Shown here one piece after another: positions 57,933 to 64,000 of a stretch of 64,000 nucleotides of DNA. Below the pieces are notes generated by a model. The model saw only the letters and a program-made list of their open reading frames with translations, made no database searches and was not told the origin of the DNA. Source of the DNA: Brienomyrus brachyistius (lineage: Eukaryota; Chordata; Actinopteri; Osteoglossiformes; Mormyridae); assembly GCF_023856365.1 (NCBI RefSeq), contig NC_064540.1:3469501-3533500 (forward strand). The letters run 5' to 3'. Numbering within the stretch: position 1 is the stretch's first letter; the number at the start of each line of letters is the position of its first letter. Made by a program: the position numbers and the translations under genes.

Positions 57933-58290
57933 GGGGTGGCATGGTGGTGCAGTGGTTAGCACTGTTGTCTCACACCTCTGGGACCCACGTTCGAGTCTCC
58001 GCCTGGGTCACATGTGTGTGAAGTTTGCATGTTCTCCCCATGCCGTCGTGGGGTTTCCTCCGGGTACTCCGGTTTCCCCCCACAGTCCAAAGACATGCTG
58101 AGGCTAATTGGAGTTGCTAAATTGCCCATAGGAGTGCATGTGTGAGTGAATGGTATGTGAGTGTGCCCTGCGATGGGCTGGCCCCCCATCTAGGGTTGTT
58201 CCCTGCCTCGTGCCCATTGCTTCCGGGATAGGCTCCGGACCCCCCGCGACCCAGTAGGATAAGCGGTTTGGAAAATGGATGGATGGATAT
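57933..58290 (+). mobile_element. SINE, same family (copy D)
   Basis: Full-length copy, very similar to copy A, ending in three GGAT units; downstream of the dcaf1 poly(A) signals. Confidence 0.85.
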
Positions 58291-58848
58291 TCTTAGTATA
58301 CTTTTTATGGACTTGTTTTCCAATAAAGCGTTTCAGACCCAGAATGATGATTTGTTTCTTTGTAACAGAACGGTCCTTCCATCTTTTAGGGACTATATTC
58401 TTGTCTCTTCCAGTGTGGCCCACAATGCATGCTGCATGTTGAATTTTGTTTTGTAGCCGAAATCAAACTGGTATTGGCTCAAATAATGTTCTGCGTTCTG
58501 GTAAGGTGCTTCTTAATCTATCAAGGACAAGAACTACTTATGTGAAGCTTCCCACATAGCATGCCTGCATGAGTGAGCCGTGACCCTAGGTGTCGGAGTT
58601 TGAGAAGCCCTGCCTGTTAGGATCTGATAGGGACTCTCGCCTGTTTTCTGTCTGGAATTGATACTATCTATTTTCCCGAAAGTTGTACTGCGTGTGTCTC
58701 TCCTGGGGTGTAGCGGAGGCAGTGAGCTCTGAAGGTAGTTACCCCCAAACCCAGCGATGTAGACGCGATATAGCAGATTTTGGTCTGACGGCTGGCTGAG
58801 CCCTGGGTCTGTTCCCTGCTGCTGGATGGAGTAACTGATGACTTGAGA

Positions 58849-58906
58849 CAGTGTTTCTCCACCCAGTCCTCAGGGATCTTCAGGCAGTGGACTGAGAAAC
58901 ACTGAA
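58849..58906. repeat. short relative of foldback family P
   Basis: CAGTGTTTCTCCACCCAGTC with TGGACTGAGAAACACTG as inverted ends and an arm-like CTCAGGGATCTTCAGG centre. Confidence 0.4.
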
Positions 58907-59639
58907 TTAGGATATGCTTCTTGTCCAAAATCATGTTGTAGGTCTCCGCTGCCCGTGATTGGCTGCTTATACTGTTGCTGTGGTGATAAGCATGTGGTGT
59001 GTTCGGGAGCCGGTGTGGGTTTAAGATCAGGCACTGCAGCTGCTCCATGCTTCGGGCCATCCCCGCAGATGTCGTCACGTGGCCGAACGATGCGTGAGGT
59101 GAACGAGTGCAGTGCTAATAACCATTTATTCTCTTCGCCCGCTGTGACATGTGACTTCTGCATCACCATGGTTACCCCACAGTCAAAGTGTCCATATAAT
59201 AGCAGCAGAAAATTGCTTCATGCACCCTATAGCTGTTCCCAGTATTGTTTGTTTCTGACCTGTTGCCATAGAAGCCACCTCTCTAAAGAGCAGAGTTACA
59301 GACATATATTACGGGCAAAAATATGCAGAAGATCTGGCTTACATGTACTGTGTTGTGACATAGCTCTCAGTAGAGCTTGTAGGCTTAGCCAGGTCTCGGG
59401 GTCTATGTCTCTGCGTCTGTGTCTGCAAACAAAAAAAGAGAAGGAGGGAGAATATGACCTAGACTCTCAGACGTGGGTGAAACGAGAGCTGAATACGCTG
59501 CTCCTAGTTCAAGCTTCTGTGCCGAAATCTCGGGGCTGTAGCTGATTCCATCTGCAGACCATGCGCCTTCTCTTGAGTAGCAGTCCTAAAACTGTACTGC
59601 CTTATTGAAAACGGAAACCTGCTTGGCCCTGTGTAGTTG

Positions 59640-59800
59640 AGACTACCAGGACTATATGATCAGGAGGTTGTTGGTTCAAATTCCATGGCCAGTAAAGAGC
59701 TCATATTGCTTTTGGGCCCTTAAGCAAAACCCTTCACTCTGAAATGTCCTCCAGTGGCATGAAAAGAGTGTGTCAAACGTGAAAGACTTGGTACGTGAAA
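59640..59800 (+). mobile_element. second SINE family (copy near 59.7 kb)
   Basis: TTGGTTCAAATTCCATGGCC then TTAAGCAAAACCCTTCACTC, diverged from the copies at 28.9 and 43.4 kb. Confidence 0.5.
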
Positions 59801-60130
59801 ATTAAAGAGTTCCTGCGTTCTTACACTTGAATGATGGTAAAAGGTATGGACCCCACCTACTGCAAACTCACTGTTTTCTGGTGGGGATTTTATTTTACAC
59901 ATAGGTCTGCTGTATCTGGAGTCCCCGCACCAAAAAGATACTCAAACCCCCCCCCCCCCCAACTGGACTGAAAAATATTCAGGGGGGATGAGCTAGAGAG
60001 AGGATTCCTTGTCGTCAAAAGAGAAAAGAACTGCAATATGCATCTCAGCCTTTTCTTTGTGTTTCTGTGTAATAGGAGTTAATCTGTTTCTGGTAGTGGG
60101 CCAGGAGTGCTGACCCAGCAGTCAGGCAGG

Positions 60131-60198
60131 GACAGGCAGTCTGCAGAGACGGGCAGTCTGCAGAGACGGGCAGTCTGCAGAGACGGGCAGTCTGTAGG
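60131..60198 (+). repeat. 18-bp tandem repeat
   Basis: About 3.7 copies of GGCAGTCTGCAGAGACGG; the last copy has TGTAGG for TGCAGA. Confidence 0.85.
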
Positions 60199-61199
60199 TG
60201 GTGACCTCTCACGACATGCATTAACCGCACTGTTACAGCGCGAAGAAGGACTTCAAGGACGGGATTCTAACATGTAGGCATTTTTCGACTATTGATGCAC
60301 AGTTACCAAAGATGACGCTTGCTGATGCTAGTCGTTGAATGATGAGAGAAAGCAGCATAGAGGTTTGTAGGGGTTAGCTGGAGGCTAGCTGGGAGATAAT
60401 GCACACTCTGGATCACGCCGACGCCGGAGAGGCGTCCAGATGCTTCTCTCTTTCTCTCTCTCTCTCGCAGAGCGACATTGGAGATTCTATTATCCTCCCT
60501 ATTGTGTGACACAGGCACCCAATATTTCCGGTTCCGATTTTTGGCAAGCTGGGGCCTATGCAGCTCAGCTGATTGGCCTCTGCTGGTGTGGGTCTGTGAA
60601 CGGAGTCAGGCGCGAGAAGCATTAAGATGCGGAGTCACGTTTTTCAATATCCACAGCCTACACTTATCAAAAAAATAGATCACGCATTTTTTTTTCCAGT
60701 TTTCTTTCAGGGTTTTTGCTAATTCATATGACAGCTGATCGTTTTAGATTTTCATGGAGAGGATATTAGAGGTTATATAAAGCTCTGTTCTGTCGTAAGA
60801 GTCACATGAGGGAGTAAAAAACAGGATAAGTGCAGGAATTCAAAAGCTTCAAGTTACAATAGTGGCAGAAGGATAAGGACAGGATCGTGTTTGTCGGAAC
60901 CGAACTCCACACTCTTTTAAACCTTGCTGTTCCAACGCGGCACCCTTCTCCGATTCTGTATTCTGGGTTTCCATTTTATCGGAGGCTTAAATTTGTGATT
61001 TTACGCAGTACATGTTAACATGTAAGGCAGCCAATCAGGTGGCTGCTCGCCGTGCCTCTGTGTGGGCAGGTGTGAGAAGAGGCTGGAGAGGCATGGGATT
61101 GAATTACCTTCACACCAAGAATGTGGGTGTCTCTTCGAAGGCAGGTTATGCAGCAAGGCAGCTTTTTCTTTAACGTTACTTGGCCCTGGCATCAGAGTG

Positions 61200-61298
61200 T
61201 AGCCCTGCTACACTTCTCGTGCTATCAGGGATAACCTCCGGGATCCCAACAACCTTGTATTGAATAAGCAACTAAGCAAGATGGACGGATGGATGACA
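61200..61298 (+). mobile_element. 3' remnant of GGAT-type SINE
   Basis: Ends TTGAATAAGCAACTAAGCAA then GATGGACGGATGGATG, the decayed 3' end of the same SINE type. Confidence 0.4.
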
Positions 61299-61587
61299 TT
61301 AAAAAATGTAAATTTTACTTGATGTTTGCTCCAAGCACCTGTGAGTGTCACGCCTTACATCCTTGTCCCTGCTTTCTCCTCCCTAACATGACCCAGATGA
61401 GCCAAGCCTGTTGCTTGTTACCTCTCATTGGTCCTTGTACCTGTGTGTCTCGTTAGACCCAGTCTAGTCAATGATGTCACACCTTCCTGTTGCCCCTGCC
61501 CTTCCTTGTTCCATTCCTCCCGGCATTGATCCCTTGTGATCCTGTTTATTTCTACTCTCTGATCATTGAGTTAAATAAATTTCATTT

Positions 61588-61668
61588 GTGACCCATCACC
61601 ACAAAATGAGTCTTATGGGTCTATTTCTACCAGTGTGACTTAAGACTCATTTCGTGGTGACGGGTCAC
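61588..61668. repeat. foldback repeat with 28-bp arms
   Basis: Arms at 61588-61615 and 61641-61668 pair at 26 of 28 positions. Both mismatches are CA on the left where the right arm implies CG, as expected from CpG decay. Confidence 0.7.
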
Positions 61669-62675
61669 ATTTCGCCATGACGCTTGTCCCCAAGTCCTTT
61701 GTCGTGCAAGTCGTGACATCGGGCAAGTTTAAATAACTTAATATTCTCATACGATGAAGAGCCTATTTATTATTTAGCAGGAGAAAGATGTTGGTGAATG
61801 ATTTTTGGTGTTTATCACCTTGCCAATATCATTCGATTTTTACATCTAAAGGTTCAATTTTTGGTCAGTATATAGCATGTTGGTTTGTTTGACTTTTTAC
61901 ACGACGGTGTGTTTGGATTTATCGAAAACCCATCTTTTAATTTTTGACAGTTTTTAAGAAACGCCCTACCATGACACAAAACTGGCAAGACCCTGCGATA
62001 ACTGGGCAATGTATGTCAAACCACGAGCAATGTGCAATTATTCAAAAGAGGTGTTGTAGCACTATAATGGTAGCCAACAAAAAATGATCAACATCAAAGG
62101 CTAATTCTATTATATTATTAATTTGTCTTGTCAAAGAAAAAAACTGCACAGTTGCCACAGTTTGTCTAATTAGCGCCAAATGCCCCCCCACTGCTTTGAT
62201 GACATCTAATTGCACCTCTTATTATGCATTAGCGTTTCCAAAGAGCATATCGAAAAAGGTTATCATGCATTGCCAAACTGTTTAATGATTTTGAGAATAA
62301 ATGTTCATTTTGAAAGATTCACGTTGAATGACAAAATATTTAACAAGCTGCACTACATTTATGGCTACCATCTAACTGTTTGAGAGAGAGAAACCGGTAT
62401 CTCTCACCTCCAATGTTGTGCATCTGAATCTGGCCCTAGGTGTGTGCATGTGTGGGTTTGTCTCAATCTGTTTTCTACTCTGAGTTTAATTGCCTTTTGT
62501 GACTGATTGCCCTGTAATAGGCAGGTTCTTTTGGGATCACTGCAATAATGGAAAAGCTGCTCTATCCTCGAACTACTTACATAACACGTGGTCATGGAGG
62601 GCCTGACGCACAGAGGGCACAAGGCATGGATGCCAGTGCACACACATACACATCAAAGGGTGCACACACACTCTG

Positions 62676-63040
62676 TCACATCCATCCATCAATCCATTTT
62701 CCAAACTGCTTATCCTGCTGGGTGGCGGGGGGTCCGGAGCCTCTCCCGGAAGCAATGGGCACGAGGCAGGGAACAACCCAGGATGGGCCAGCCCATCGCA
62801 GGGCACACTCACACACCATTCACTCTCATATGCACACCTATGGGCAATTTAGCAACTCTAATTAGCCTCAGCATGTCTTTGGACTGGGGGGTGGGAACCG
62901 GAGTACCCGGAGGAAACCCCACGACGACATGCGGAGAACATGCAAACTCCACACACATGTAACCCAGGTGGAACCTTGAACCCGGGTCCCAGAGGTGTGA
63001 GGCAACAGTGCTAAACACTGCACCACCATGCCGCCCTCTA
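62676..63040 (-). mobile_element. SINE, same family, minus strand (copy E)
   Basis: Begins with CATCCATC (the inverted GGAT tail) and ends with the inverted head GCACCACCATGCCGCCC. Confidence 0.85.
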
Positions 63041-64000
63041 CTCCGTCACACTCTGGGTAATTTACCGATTTTGATAGGACTGCTGCCAGGATCTTAAAAC
63101 GTCCGCAACTTACTGTAGCCCTAGTTCCCAAACTGGGAGGATAGTTGGTCTGAGCTAAACAAATAATTTGGGGTTTGTTCCCATTGTCCCAGTGCTCCCA
63201 GCCTAGTGCCACCTCTGCATTTTGGACTGCAGTGGGAAACTGCAGGGAGCACGTGGTAAAATCACAGAGCAGGGAAGGAATTGGACCCTCCACCACCTGA
63301 AGGAACAGTTCTAGTCACTTAGCCAGCTGGCTAGGCATAAACGGTTATTCTATACCAGAATCAGCCGAGAATCCCTGAATCCCCTAGGTCTGTAACATTA
63401 GAGGTAGTGGCAAAAGTATTGCTCCATAGCATTTTGGTTTAAGAACATTACCTAGGTCTGATCTCACTGTGAGATATATATAGTCTACCTCTCTAAGAGT
63501 CTTCAGGCTACATTTAATTAATGAACGATCGAGAACGATGGTCTTTGGTGGGTGGGATTAGTGTGTCCTGTCAATCAAAGTCTGACGAAAACTAACCAAT
63601 GCAGTTGCCAATGGCATGTGGGATGAGCTAGTGGGTGATTGACAGCAAATCATATTCTGTGTATTTCGAAACGTTATTTCTCCAGTTATTAAAACTAAAT
63701 TAAGTTATAAAGTCTGGGAGACGTTTGTGAAATACGCCTGTCGCCCTCGTCAAACATCGTGTGCCTCTTCGGAGTATTTTAACTAGAGGCAAAACATGAA
63801 CGAAAGATAAACGCAGAGACGATCGGCAATTTTAAAGAGCCACTGCAATGTTTTTGCACCGAGAAACTCACGGATGTCCGATTCATGCACGAAAATTCCC
63901 CAAACTCACTTGTTTAATTTAGGTTATTCTTTGCATCGAACACATACAGGACCCCAGTCAAATAAATCAGTGCCGTCAATGCTGTGTTCCCTTGTAAAAT
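63041..64000. other. no gene recognised, 3' end of window
   Basis: Unique-looking sequence with some CpG near 63.72-63.87 kb; no exon could be supported. Confidence 0.45.

Larger units (their letters stand above)
58291..62675. other. no gene recognised, downstream of dcaf1
   Basis: Repeat remnants as listed, otherwise unique-looking sequence. The longest ORF (58955-59545, 196 codons) has no recognisable domain, a cysteine-rich random-looking composition and no splice or homology support. Confidence 0.5.

Noticed and set aside
58955..59545. 196-codon ORF downstream of dcaf1
   Set aside because: Cysteine-rich but without a pattern; no family match, no promoter or poly(A) logic.

Overview
The window is vertebrate genomic DNA, almost certainly from a teleost fish. 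Both recognisable genes are vertebrate genes split into many small GT-AG exons. Several copies of a tRNA-derived SINE of the kind common in fish are present; the intact copies end in a GGAT microsatellite. There are also many (GT)n, (AT)n and poly-G tracts and foldback MITE-like elements. I see no prokaryotic, viral, CRISPR or operon-like content.

Layout, all on the plus strand. (1) 1-13.29 kb: no protein gene recognised; a palindromic element inserted in an 18-bp minisatellite, a GGAT microsatellite and a CpG-rich stretch near 6.6 kb that might be a distal promoter. (2) 13.33-37.39 kb: a complete class-3 semaphorin gene with 17 coding exons, 784 codons plus stop, every splice phase consistent and no frame damage. 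Exon-by-exon comparison from memory places it closest to SEMA3D. Because it lies beside dcaf1 (human DCAF1 is on 3p21, SEMA3D on 7q21), it may be the fish-retained paralogue sema3h. Intron 1 is 12.6 kb and holds SINEs and a CpG-dense block with GATA and T-box motifs. (3) 37.4-39.1 kb: AT-rich probable 3' UTR. (4) About 40.4-57.4 kb: dcaf1 (vprbp), substrate receptor of the DDB1-CUL4 ubiquitin ligase, with a probable non-coding first exon, 23 coding exons and a 3' UTR with AATAAA. (5) 57.4-64 kb: repeats and sequence without a recognised gene.

The two genes are tandem and about 3 kb apart. One is a secreted guidance cue, the other a nuclear ubiquitin-ligase receptor; nothing suggests they work together.

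The oddest signal is in dcaf1. Five of its 23 coding exons (6, 8, 10, 11 and the end of 13; 45.4-51.0 kb) carry about 13 extra bases in total relative to the conserved protein. All are gains, many lie in homopolymers, and they create premature stops. The other exons and the whole semaphorin are clean. Unpolished long-read consensus or gap-fill is the simplest explanation; a decaying duplicate is the alternative. I found no convincing novel biological system. Exon calls rest on splice signals, phase bookkeeping and remembered family sequences, not on a database search.
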